From an uncultured Clostridia bacterium (GTDB lineage Bacteria; Bacillota; Clostridia; Oscillospirales; Ruminococcaceae): DNA of 64,000 nucleotides. Position numbers and translations under genes: made by a program. Below the pieces are notes generated by a model. It saw only the letters and a list, made by a program, of their open reading frames with translations, ran no database searches and was not told the origin of the DNA. The DNA is taken from contig CANQNF010000004.1 in NCBI GenBank assembly GCA_947625125.1, positions 62,001 through 126,000 on the forward strand, read 5' to 3'. How positions within the stretch are numbered: position 1 is the stretch's first letter; each line of letters begins with the position of its first letter. Below, in pieces: positions 34,975 through 41,641 of the stretch.

Positions 34975-35793
34975 ATGTTTATGAAAAGAAGCTTATTTGC
35001 TTTATTGCTGACAATTGCCGTGTTGTTTTGTTCATGCGCTCCCGAAAACAATTTCAAAGAATCCGTCGACGGGTATTCCGAAGTCCCTGAGTCTGCGATG
35101 TTGAATATCCCTAACAGCACCGACGAGTCCGAGACGACCCCGGCGGTCACAACCGCAGCTGAGCCGACTACTGTTTTAGAAACCGCCGCAGCTCCGGAGC
35201 CTGCCACGACTCCCGCTGCCGCAACTACACCTGAGCCCACAAGAGAAGTCACAGCGAGCGAATCCGAAGCACCTGCCCAAACGACCGCCGCGACCGAATC
35301 GGAGGCTGTATCTGCCATAACCGAAGCTTCAAATGCAGAAGCCGAGAAAGCAACCGCCGCCTCGTCGTACCCTGAGAAACAGGTGGTCGATATAACAGAC
35401 TCGAACGGTCAAAATCTTACTTGGCGTGATTATGATTCATATTTTTATACCGGTGATGACATAAGCTTTACCGTTTTGCAGGACACCTTGACAGATACCG
35501 GCATCGAGTATACTCTTGTCAATAACTTTGAGGAGCTGTCAAGCAGTTTGGATTGGCAGCTGCAGAAAAAGATCGACGGACAGTGGTATGATCTGAATTA
35601 TATCTCCGGAGAGGATGAGGCAATAATGCTGCCGGTCGGAACAAGAACGAAAATCTATAATTTCGGGAAATACTTCGGCAGTCTTGAGCCGGGAGAATAC
35701 AGAGTTATTTTTTCTGCCTTAACCGAGCCTGATGAAAACAGCGAGATACGCTACGGCTTTATCTTTCTTTCATCGGAGTTTACGGCGTCATAA
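34975..35793 (+). CDS. Lipoprotein with Thr/Ala/Glu linker and Ig-like domain
   Basis: 272 residues. A signal peptide ends in LFCSC (lipid Cys about 22). A low-complexity linker of about 95 residues rich in Thr, Ala, Glu and Pro would span the cell wall. The C-terminal domain (about 140-272) has WRDYDSYFYTGDDISFTVLQ, WQLQKKIDGQWYDLNY and LEPGEYRVIFSAL, a pattern seen in bacterial Ig-like (Big_14-type) lipoproteins. Base composition is more AT-rich than neighbours. It sits between intact and decayed toxin cassettes and replaces most of a third one. GGAGGAGA precedes the start. Ligand unknown. Confidence 0.78.
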   Translation: MFMKRSLFALLLTIAVLFCSCAPENNFKESVDGYSEVPESAMLNIPNSTDESETTPAVTTAAEPTTVLETAAAPEPATTPAAATTPEPTREVTASESEAPAQTTAATESEAVSAITEASNAEAEKATAASSYPEKQVVDITDSNGQNLTWRDYDSYFYTGDDISFTVLQDTLTDTGIEYTLVNNFEELSSSLDWQLQKKIDGQWYDLNYISGEDEAIMLPVGTRTKIYNFGKYFGSLEPGEYRVIFSALTEPDENSEIRYGFIFLSSEFTAS

Positions 35794-35810
35794 TTGACGG
35801 CTTGTCGCGC

Positions 35811-35948
35811 TTGATATATTTAAAGCCATAAAATAACCGCCGAAAGTTCTCGCTTAGGGCGGTTATTTTTGGCGGTTATTTCTTTTGCCCAAAATTCAGG
35901 CGAGCCGTTCGGCATGTTTATTACAGCATATATCTTCCCCGTTGTCAA
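35811..35948. pseudogene. Decayed third toxin-antitoxin cassette
   Basis: 35811-35833 (TTGATATATTTAAAGCCATA) matches the end of the toxin ORFs but has no start or hydrophobic part. It is followed by a perfect terminator hairpin (AAATAACCGCC / GGCGGTTATTT), then an antisense promoter TTGACA-17-TGTAAT on minus (35920-35948). The boundary repeat has decayed. An orphan antitoxin RNA may still be made. Confidence 0.65.
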
Positions 35949-35965
35949 CCGCTTCGGGGAATTAT

Positions 35966-35994
35966 TTGACTTTTTGGGCGGGAGATGATATAAT
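35966..35994 (+). promoter_or_regulatory. Cassette-type promoter now driving malQ
   Basis: TTGACT-17-TATAAT, in the same repeated segment as the toxin promoters (CCGCTTCGGGG-AATTATTTGAC). The start is about 35 bases before the malQ ATG. Confidence 0.8.
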
Positions 35995-36034
35995 AAGCTA
36001 TCAAAAACCCATCACTCTTGAAAGGAACATAGTT

Positions 36035-37561
36035 ATGAGAGCAAGCGGAATTTTACTCGGCATAAATTCTCTGCACGGAAAATACGGCGTCGGAAAGCTC
36101 GGAAAAGAGGCCCGGGAGTTCGTTGACTTCTTAAAAAAATCCGAACAGAAATACTGGCAGATACTTCCCCTCTCCCCGACGGGATACGGCGACAGCCCCT
36201 ACCAGTCCTTTTCGACCCGCGCAGGAAATCCCTACTTCATCGACCTCGAGACCTTGGAGGCGGACGGCCTGCTCATGCCCGAGGACTATAAGGACGTGCA
36301 GTTCGGCGACAACGACCGCTACATAAACTACGGGACGCTTTATTTCGCCATATACCCCGTCCTGAGAAAGGCCTACAAGCGCTTTAAACCCGACGGGGAG
36401 TATGAAAAATTCCTCGAAAAAAATAAGGACTGGCTGCCCGATTACGCGCTCTTTGCCGCCCTGAAAGACAAAAACGGCGGCAAGCCGTGGTACGAATGGG
36501 ACGACCAGTTGCGCCTTGCAAAGCCCGACGCCGTCGAAAAGGCCCGCCGGGAAAACGCCGAGGACGTAGGGTTCTACATATTTTTGCAATATGAATTTTA
36601 CAGGCAGTGGTTCGCGCTGAAGAAATATGCGAACGACAACGGAATAGAGATAATCGGAGATATGCCGATTTACTGCGCATACGACAGCGTGGAGTGCTGG
36701 ATGGAGCCCGAGCTGTTTGATTTCGACGAGGACAAACGCCCGCGATTCGTAGCGGGATGCCCGCCGGACCCCTATGCGGAAGAGGGACAGCTCTGGGGAA
36801 ATCCCATATACAACTGGAAAGGCATGGAGCAAAACGGCTACAAGTGGTGGATAGACCGCATAGCATTTGTCACCGAGATCTACGATGTTTTAAGAATAGA
36901 CCATTTCAGGGCGTTCGCAGGCTATTACGCCATCCCCGGAAAGGACAAAAACGCCGTCAACGGGATCTGGCGCGAGGGCCCGAGGATGAAGCTGTTCAAC
37001 TCGACAAACTACTGGCTCGGCCCGAAAAGGATAATCGCCGAGGACCTCGGCTTTATTACCGACGACGTGGTGCAGCTTTTAAAGGACACCGGCTATCCCG
37101 GCATGAAAGTTTTACAGTTCAGCTTCGACCCGTCCTGTGGAAGTCCGTATATGCCCTGTAATTTCGAGACGAGCGATTGCATCGTCTATACATCCACACA
37201 CGACAGCGACACCGCTAAGGGCTGGGCGGAAAGCCTTACCGGCGCAGAGCTGAGGCTGGCCCTTGATTATTGCGGGGTAAAGTCCCGCGGAGAGCTTCCC
37301 GACGCGCTTTTGCGGCTCGCGTGGTCGAGCGTTGCCGAGACCGCCGTCACGCAGATGCAGGACCTTTTGGGCCTCGGAAATGAAGCGAGAATAAACGTGC
37401 CGTCGACGGTGGGCCTCAACTGGCGGTGGAGAATAGGCAGCGAGGACCTCTCGCCGCAGATATCCGACAAGCTGAGACGTCTGACCGAAACATACAACCG
37501 CGCAGGCTGGGAGCGCTCTAAGCAGTCCGACCGGGAAAGAGGCTACGTTTTCGGGGACTGA
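36035..37561 (+). CDS. malQ: 4-alpha-glucanotransferase (amylomaltase)
   Basis: 508 residues, GH77 family, transfers maltooligosaccharide segments in glycogen or maltodextrin metabolism. Motifs: GILLGINSLHGKYGVGKLG, WQILPLSPTGYGDSPYQSFS, GDMPIYCAYDSVECW, DPYAEEGQLWGNPIYNW, LRIDHFRAF with the nucleophile Asp, AEDLGFI with the acid/base Glu, and TSTHDSDT. The ATG at 36035 has AAAGGA upstream; the long ORF extension upstream contains the promoter and is rejected. Single gene. Confidence 0.96.
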   Translation: MRASGILLGINSLHGKYGVGKLGKEAREFVDFLKKSEQKYWQILPLSPTGYGDSPYQSFSTRAGNPYFIDLETLEADGLLMPEDYKDVQFGDNDRYINYGTLYFAIYPVLRKAYKRFKPDGEYEKFLEKNKDWLPDYALFAALKDKNGGKPWYEWDDQLRLAKPDAVEKARRENAEDVGFYIFLQYEFYRQWFALKKYANDNGIEIIGDMPIYCAYDSVECWMEPELFDFDEDKRPRFVAGCPPDPYAEEGQLWGNPIYNWKGMEQNGYKWWIDRIAFVTEIYDVLRIDHFRAFAGYYAIPGKDKNAVNGIWREGPRMKLFNSTNYWLGPKRIIAEDLGFITDDVVQLLKDTGYPGMKVLQFSFDPSCGSPYMPCNFETSDCIVYTSTHDSDTAKGWAESLTGAELRLALDYCGVKSRGELPDALLRLAWSSVAETAVTQMQDLLGLGNEARINVPSTVGLNWRWRIGSEDLSPQISDKLRRLTETYNRAGWERSKQSDRERGYVFGD

Positions 37562-37583
37562 CGATAAAATAATGACATAAAAT

Positions 37584-37620
37584 TATCCCCCGGGGAAGTA
37601 ACCGGGGGAATTTTTTTATT
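37584..37620. terminator. Two-way terminator between malQ and the kinase
   Basis: CCCCCGG / CCGGGGG hairpin with a T-run on plus (TTTTTTT) and an A/T-rich flank on minus; serves the convergent genes. Confidence 0.8.
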
Positions 37621-38506
37621 TAACATTTTTAAAGCTCACGGTTATGCAGAGCCTGCTGTCGCAGTAATCGGCTTCAATGCTTCCGCCCATAAGCTCGCAA
37701 AGAGTCTTTGAAATCGCGAGGCCGAGGCCGGTTGAATTCCCGGCCGCCTCCACCGAAAAGAATCTGTCAAAAAGCTTGCCGACGTCGACGCCTCGAAGCT
37801 TTTCGGCGGTATTTATAAACTTCGTCTCGCCGCCGCCGTCCATCGTGACGGTAAGGTCGCCGTCGGAATATTTCAGGGCGTTCGAGAGGATGTTCCCGTA
37901 AATTCTTGAAAGCGCTTCGCGGTTTAAATTCTTGACTATTTTATTTTCCGGCAGGGTTATTTCGGGGGCGATGCCGCGTTCGGTGAGCGCGCCGTAAAGC
38001 CCGGCTACGCTCTCCTCCAAAACAGAGACCATATCCACCGGCGAGAGCTCCATTTCATCGGGCGAGGAAAGTATCACGGAATACCTAAAAAGCTCCTCGG
38101 TAAGGGTTTTCATGGCCTCTGCACGGTTCTCGATATATTTTAAATATCTCTCGGCTGCGGGGGATTTTTCTTCGGTCCTCAAAAGTTCAATGTAGCCGCA
38201 GATCGCGGTCAGGGGCGTTCGCAGGTCGTGGGAGATGTTCGTGACCGCGGCCTTTATATCGCGGTCGCCGTTTAAGTATTTTCGCCTGAGCGCCTTGAGC
38301 TTTTTAAGTTCAATATTCAAGCGCGAGGCGAGCTTTCTTAAGGCTTTTCCTCCGCCTGAGAGGGTTATAAGCGTGTTTGAATCGGAGTCAAGAAGCTCCT
38401 CCAAAGAGGACGTTATCTCGTTTATTCCCTTTTCAAGAGATATGTTTCTTAAAAAAAGCGCTGCCGCGACGACAGCGGCCGCAATGAAAAGAATCCATGG
38501 CAACAT
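37616..38506 (-). CDS. Sensor histidine kinase, orphan
   Basis: 296 residues. One N-terminal membrane helix (residues 3-20), no visible extracellular domain, then the dimerisation box ISHDLRTPLTAICGY (phosphorylated His) and an ATPase domain with the N-box NILSNALKYS and GLGLAIS. The usual G1 DxG box is not clear. No response regulator is next to it; the adjacent IS1-like element ends 45 bases upstream, and may have separated the pair. Short size resembles kinases that sense through partner membrane proteins such as ABC exporters. Confidence 0.88.
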   Translation of the reverse strand: MLPWILFIAAAVVAAALFLRNISLEKGINEITSSLEELLDSDSNTLITLSGGGKALRKLASRLNIELKKLKALRRKYLNGDRDIKAAVTNISHDLRTPLTAICGYIELLRTEEKSPAAERYLKYIENRAEAMKTLTEELFRYSVILSSPDEMELSPVDMVSVLEESVAGLYGALTERGIAPEITLPENKIVKNLNREALSRIYGNILSNALKYSDGDLTVTMDGGGETKFINTAEKLRGVDVGKLFDRFFSVEAAGNSTGLGLAISKTLCELMGGSIEADYCDSRLCITVSFKNVK

Positions 38507-38526
38507 AAAACCACCGCCTTTTTTGT

Positions 38527-38555
38527 ATCATAGCATGAAATCCCGGCGAGGTCAA
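38527..38555 (-). promoter_or_regulatory. Hybrid promoter of the histidine kinase at the IS end
   Basis: Minus-strand TTGACC-17-TATGAT. The -35 lies in the left terminal inverted repeat of the IS1-like element, the -10 in flanking DNA. Confidence 0.65.
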
Positions 38556-38596
38556 GGGGGATGCGACCTAAGGGGGGAGTGTCCATTCCGCCCACA

Positions 38597-39124
38597 TTAA
38601 AGAAAATCAACCAGTCCAAAAGGCAGGTCGCCCTTTGGATGCTTATCACGATACATCAATTTTGCAACTCCGAATTTATTGTATGCGTCGACAAAAACTT
38701 CAACGACGGCTCTCAGGGTTTCAATGCTCCTTGCAAAACATCTGCTCCTGCGTCTGAGCAGCGGTATATAGTCACGAAAGTCGGCATTAACGCTCTCAAC
38801 CGTAAATGTATCGCTTTTGTCATGACAGTTGTAGACGTGCTTGCCCGGGTAAATCACGCTTAAATACCCGAAATACCCATCGGTGCAGTAGTAATCGGCG
38901 TACGGAGCACTGTCGACTATCTCCTGAATCCTGTGCGCAGATTTGTCTTCTGAAACCTGATGACCAGCTATAATGCGCGGTTTGCGAGAAACCATCGACA
39001 TCAAATAAACGTTCTCTTTAGTTTCCGTTTTCGGCTTTTTACCTATGAACCAGTAAAGCTCGTCGAGTTCATAAAGCCTTGGCTTGATATTAAATTTCTT
39101 GAAAATCTCAGAAAGTTTAGACAT
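38597..39124 (-). CDS. IS1-family transposase, catalytic part (InsB-like)
   Basis: 175 residues from an internal ATG, but probably made as the C-terminal part of a frameshift fusion with the upstream ORF. DDE-type features: LYELDELYWFIG (first Asp/Glu), YCTDGYFGYLSVIY (second Asp) and ARSIETLRAVVEVFVDAYNK (Glu), with the HxxxK-like region VNADFRDYIPLLRRRSRC typical of IS1. The frame stays open upstream to the A7C slip site. Confidence 0.85.
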   Translation of the reverse strand: MSKLSEIFKKFNIKPRLYELDELYWFIGKKPKTETKENVYLMSMVSRKPRIIAGHQVSEDKSAHRIQEIVDSAPYADYYCTDGYFGYLSVIYPGKHVYNCHDKSDTFTVESVNADFRDYIPLLRRRSRCFARSIETLRAVVEVFVDAYNKFGVAKLMYRDKHPKGDLPFGLVDFL

Positions 39125-39143
39125 GTTTTCAACACTTTGTTGA

Positions 39144-39428
39144 TTACTTATTTCGTTTTTTTATCCAATTATAGACATTGGATTTGTTGAAATTGTTCAA
39201 AAGTCCTACCTTTCTTCCGCTTACTCCGGAATAGTATGTTCTGATTGCCTGCTTGCGGACCTCCTCGCTGTACTGCCACGGATATGGATCAGGAGTATAG
39301 TCTATATTGCAGTCGTTGCAATGATACTTCTGTGACCCCGACTTGTTTTTGCCGTGTTTTACTTGATGTTCATGCTTGCCGCATTTTGGGCAATATATGT
39401 TTTCGTCAATTTTTGCTGCTCTCGACAT
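39144..39428 (-). CDS. IS1-family InsA-like DNA-binding protein
   Basis: 94 residues. A zinc ribbon (CPKCGKHEHQVKHG, then CNDC) is followed by a helix-turn-helix of about 40 residues (GRKVGLLNNFNKSNVYNWIK). The ATG has GAGGTGAT upstream, and TGCTATAAT lies 20 bases further. Just before the stop codon is AAAAAAAC (39162-39155), the same kind of slip site that IS1 uses for its -1 frameshift. A -1 shift here joins the frame directly to the InsB-like ORF. Confidence 0.85.
   Translation of the reverse strand: MSRAAKIDENIYCPKCGKHEHQVKHGKNKSGSQKYHCNDCNIDYTPDPYPWQYSEEVRKQAIRTYYSGVSGRKVGLLNNFNKSNVYNWIKKRNK
39155..39162 (-). promoter_or_regulatory. Programmed -1 frameshift site (A7C)
   Basis: Minus-strand AAAAAAAC in the last codons of the InsA-like ORF. 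Shifting back by one base gives NEISNQQSVENMSKL and continues into the catalytic ORF. Confidence 0.75.
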
Positions 39429-39491
39429 TTTTATCACCTCGATGATATTATAGCATATTGTGCCCGCTTCGGCCACATCTCATCATCTCAC

Positions 39492-39520
39492 TTGACAAAT
39501 TCTGCGCTTTAGTGTATTAT
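39492..39520 (+). promoter_or_regulatory. Hybrid promoter of plsY at the IS end
   Basis: TTGACA-17-TATTAT. The -35 begins in the right terminal repeat of the IS1-like element; the -10 lies outside. Confidence 0.7.
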
Positions 39521-39549
39521 ATAATAAATACGGCATGGGAGGGATTTTT

Positions 39550-40167
39550 TTGACTCGTGCTCTGATGTTTACCGTTTTGGGATATTTTGGCGGCAGTATT
39601 CTGTTCGCAAGAGTATTCAGCCAGCTCTTTTACAAACGCGACGTCACCGAAGACGGCGACGACCGCAACCCCGGTACCTACAACGCCTTTAAGTGCGGCG
39701 GGTTCCTGATGGGGGTGCTGACGTTGGTTTTTGACCTCGCAAAGGGTATTCTTCCGGTGTTTTTGTATCTTCACGGCCAAGACGAGCCGGGCACCGGCCT
39801 TGCCCTTGCTTTTGTCATGGCGGCGCCGGTCGTCGGCCACACATTCCCGATTTTTTATCATTTCAAAGGCGGAAAGGGAATTGCCGTCTCTTTCGGCACG
39901 CTCTTGGGACTCTTTCCCGACATGATGCCGGTCCTGTTTTTGGCGGCGACGTTCATTTTCTTCTCGGTCGTCGTTAAGGTCTCGCCCCACTACTACCGCA
40001 CGATAGCTGCATTTTGTATTACAAGTGTATTGATACTTGTATTCTCAGACAGCCCTCACGCCGTCACGGTGGGGTTTCTTATCAGCTCCGTCTGCGTTAA
40101 TTTAAGACTTTATCGCAGCACGGAAGAAAAACAAAGCTTAGAGGTAAAATTTGCATGGAGGCATTGA
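39550..40167 (+). CDS. plsY: Glycerol-3-phosphate acyltransferase PlsY-like
   Basis: 205 residues, membrane enzyme transferring acyl groups from acyl-phosphate to glycerol-3-phosphate. Motifs: SILFARVFSQLF, DRNPGTYNAFKCGG (canonical SGNxGATN region, altered here), FDLAKG, and GHTFPIFYHFKGGKGIAVSFG. The start is TTG at 39550 with GGGAGGG six bases upstream; the earlier ATG at 39535 lacks a site. Overlaps the next gene by 13 bases. The first motif deviates, so a PlsY paralogue with changed specificity is possible. Confidence 0.85.
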   Translation: MTRALMFTVLGYFGGSILFARVFSQLFYKRDVTEDGDDRNPGTYNAFKCGGFLMGVLTLVFDLAKGILPVFLYLHGQDEPGTGLALAFVMAAPVVGHTFPIFYHFKGGKGIAVSFGTLLGLFPDMMPVLFLAATFIFFSVVVKVSPHYYRTIAAFCITSVLILVFSDSPHAVTVGFLISSVCVNLRLYRSTEEKQSLEVKFAWRH

Positions 40168-41273
40168 TTTTATCATGTTCTACGGGCGGCGGGCATAATG
40201 CGGCTGCGTATGCCGCTGCGGAAGCAATGACAGCCCGAGGCCACAATGTTAAGGTGCTCGACCCGTATACTCTGATAGGCGAAAGGGTCGCAAAGGCTGT
40301 CGGAGGCACATATGTCAGAATGGTACAAATATCCCCGAAAGCGTTCGGAGTGGTATATAAGCTCGGCGACGCATACAGAAGACTGCCGATAAAATCACCT
40401 GTATACAGAATAAACGGCAGTCTTGCCAAGAGGCTCGACAGGTATTTCAGAGAAAACAAGACCGACGTCGTTTTATGCACCCACGTTTTCACGGCGGAAA
40501 TGCTGACATATATGAGAAATCACGGGTACGCCACGCCCAAGGTCATTTTCGTTGCGACGGATTACACCTGCGTTCCGTTCACCGAGGAGACAGGCTGCGA
40601 CTATTATATCATCCCGTCGGTCGACCTGCGCGACGAATATATCAGGCGGGGAGTGCCGGAGGAAAAGCTTATACCCTGCGGAATACCGGTCAGGGAGGCG
40701 TTCCGCGACGGCCCCGGCAGAGATGAGGCGAGAAGAAGCCTCGGGCTTGACATGGATTCGGAATATATAATTCTTTCCGGAGGCAGTATAGGCGCAGGAA
40801 AGCTTCGGACCGCGATAAGGGTCTTGGAGCCGCTTTTGGAACCGGACGACAAAAGGCTCATAGTTCTCTGCGGCAACAACTCGGGACTTTACGGTTCATT
40901 TGAGGAAAAATTCGGCGGCAGCGACCGGATAACCGTCCTCAAGAGCACGCAGGATATGCCGACGTATGTGAGGGCGTGCGATATATTCATCGGAAAGCCC
41001 GGGGGCCTATCGTCCACCGAAACTGCGGCGGCAAGGATACCGACGGTGTTTATCTCCCCGATACCGGGATGCGAGACGTATAACTGCCGATTCTTCACGG
41101 GCCGCGGCATGTCTCTTGCGGTAAAGGATATTCGGCGCGAGCTGATCCCCGCGGTCAGAAAGCTTGAAAGCGCGCAGGCGGTCGAGCGCATGAAGCGCCA
41201 GCAGCAGAAGTACATCTCCGGCCGCTCAGCCGAGGAGCTCGCGATGTTCTGCGAAAAGATTACGGCAAAATAG
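40155..41273 (+). CDS. UgtP/MGDG-synthase-like glycosyltransferase
   Basis: 372 residues, GT28/MurG-like fold. The N-terminal domain has LILSCSTGGGHNAAAYAAAE, the MGDG-synthase signature; the middle has VIFVATDYTCVPF and IPCGIPVREAF; the C-terminal nucleotide-sugar site has IILSGGSIGAGKL, FIGKPGGLSSTETAA and FISPIPGCETYNCRFF. Family members add glucose or galactose to diacylglycerol. Overlap with plsY (acylglycerol synthesis) supports a membrane glycolipid role. Confidence 0.88.
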   Translation: MEALILSCSTGGGHNAAAYAAAEAMTARGHNVKVLDPYTLIGERVAKAVGGTYVRMVQISPKAFGVVYKLGDAYRRLPIKSPVYRINGSLAKRLDRYFRENKTDVVLCTHVFTAEMLTYMRNHGYATPKVIFVATDYTCVPFTEETGCDYYIIPSVDLRDEYIRRGVPEEKLIPCGIPVREAFRDGPGRDEARRSLGLDMDSEYIILSGGSIGAGKLRTAIRVLEPLLEPDDKRLIVLCGNNSGLYGSFEEKFGGSDRITVLKSTQDMPTYVRACDIFIGKPGGLSSTETAAARIPTVFISPIPGCETYNCRFFTGRGMSLAVKDIRRELIPAVRKLESAQAVERMKRQQQKYISGRSAEELAMFCEKITAK

Positions 41274-41297
41274 CCGGGAGCGTTACCGGAATATGGG

Positions 41298-41335
41298 AAA
41301 ACCTGCGTCGTTCAAAAACGGCGCGGGTTTTTTGG
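41298..41335 (+). terminator. Terminator of plsY-glycosyltransferase operon
   Basis: AACCTGCGTCGTT pairs with ACGGCGCGGGTT and is followed by TTTTTT. Confidence 0.8.
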
Positions 41336-41339
41336 GGGT

Positions 41340-41636
41340 CATTGGGGGCGCGCTCCGGCAAAAAGGGGAGCCGGCCGGAGTGGCCTAAGAGTAAAAGGTA
41401 TTCGCTTCGCTCATGCTATTTGAAAGTCCCCCCTCCCCCGACCCCCTCCCCCTCAAGGGAAGGGCGTTGGTGCTGACTTTTGCCTTTGCGGCTTGACCTG
41501 CCCTCGCTCGCGACTCCTGCCGGATTCGCTCGCTCGGGGCTATGCGCTAAGCTAAGCCCCCAATCCCCCTCTCTCAATAAATCATATCACCCCGCGCCCC
41601 GACCTCCCGGCATTTAGCCGGGCCTGTCGGGGCGCG
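41340..41636. other. Gene-free GC-rich region between convergent genes
   Basis: No gene is supported. It has a C-rich tract around 41430-41455 (CCCTCCCCC, CCCCTCCCC) and a hairpin CTCCGGC/GCCGGCCGGAG near 41355. A strong long hairpin at 41594-41635 (CGCGCCCCGAC with GTCGGGGCGCG, inner CCCGGC/GCCGGG) lies just after the sigma-factor stop and may end its transcript, though it lacks a T-run. Confidence 0.5.
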
Positions 41637-41641
41637 TTTGT

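Larger units (their letters stand above)
38551..39496 (-). mobile_element. IS1-family insertion sequence (about 0.95 kb)
   Basis: Two consecutive minus-strand ORFs form an IS1 InsA/InsB pair. Proposed ends are the inverted pair GTCAAGGGGGATG (38551-38563) and CATCTCACTTGAC (39484-39496), 11 of 13 matching; the left end also resembles the IS1 tip (GG-GATGC). No clear target duplication is seen. Longer than classical IS1 (768 bp). Confidence 0.75.

Noticed and set aside
35885-36034. N-terminal extension of MalQ
   Set aside because: It would translate the antisense promoter and the malQ promoter of the decayed cassette; GH77 proteins start near the ATG at 36035.
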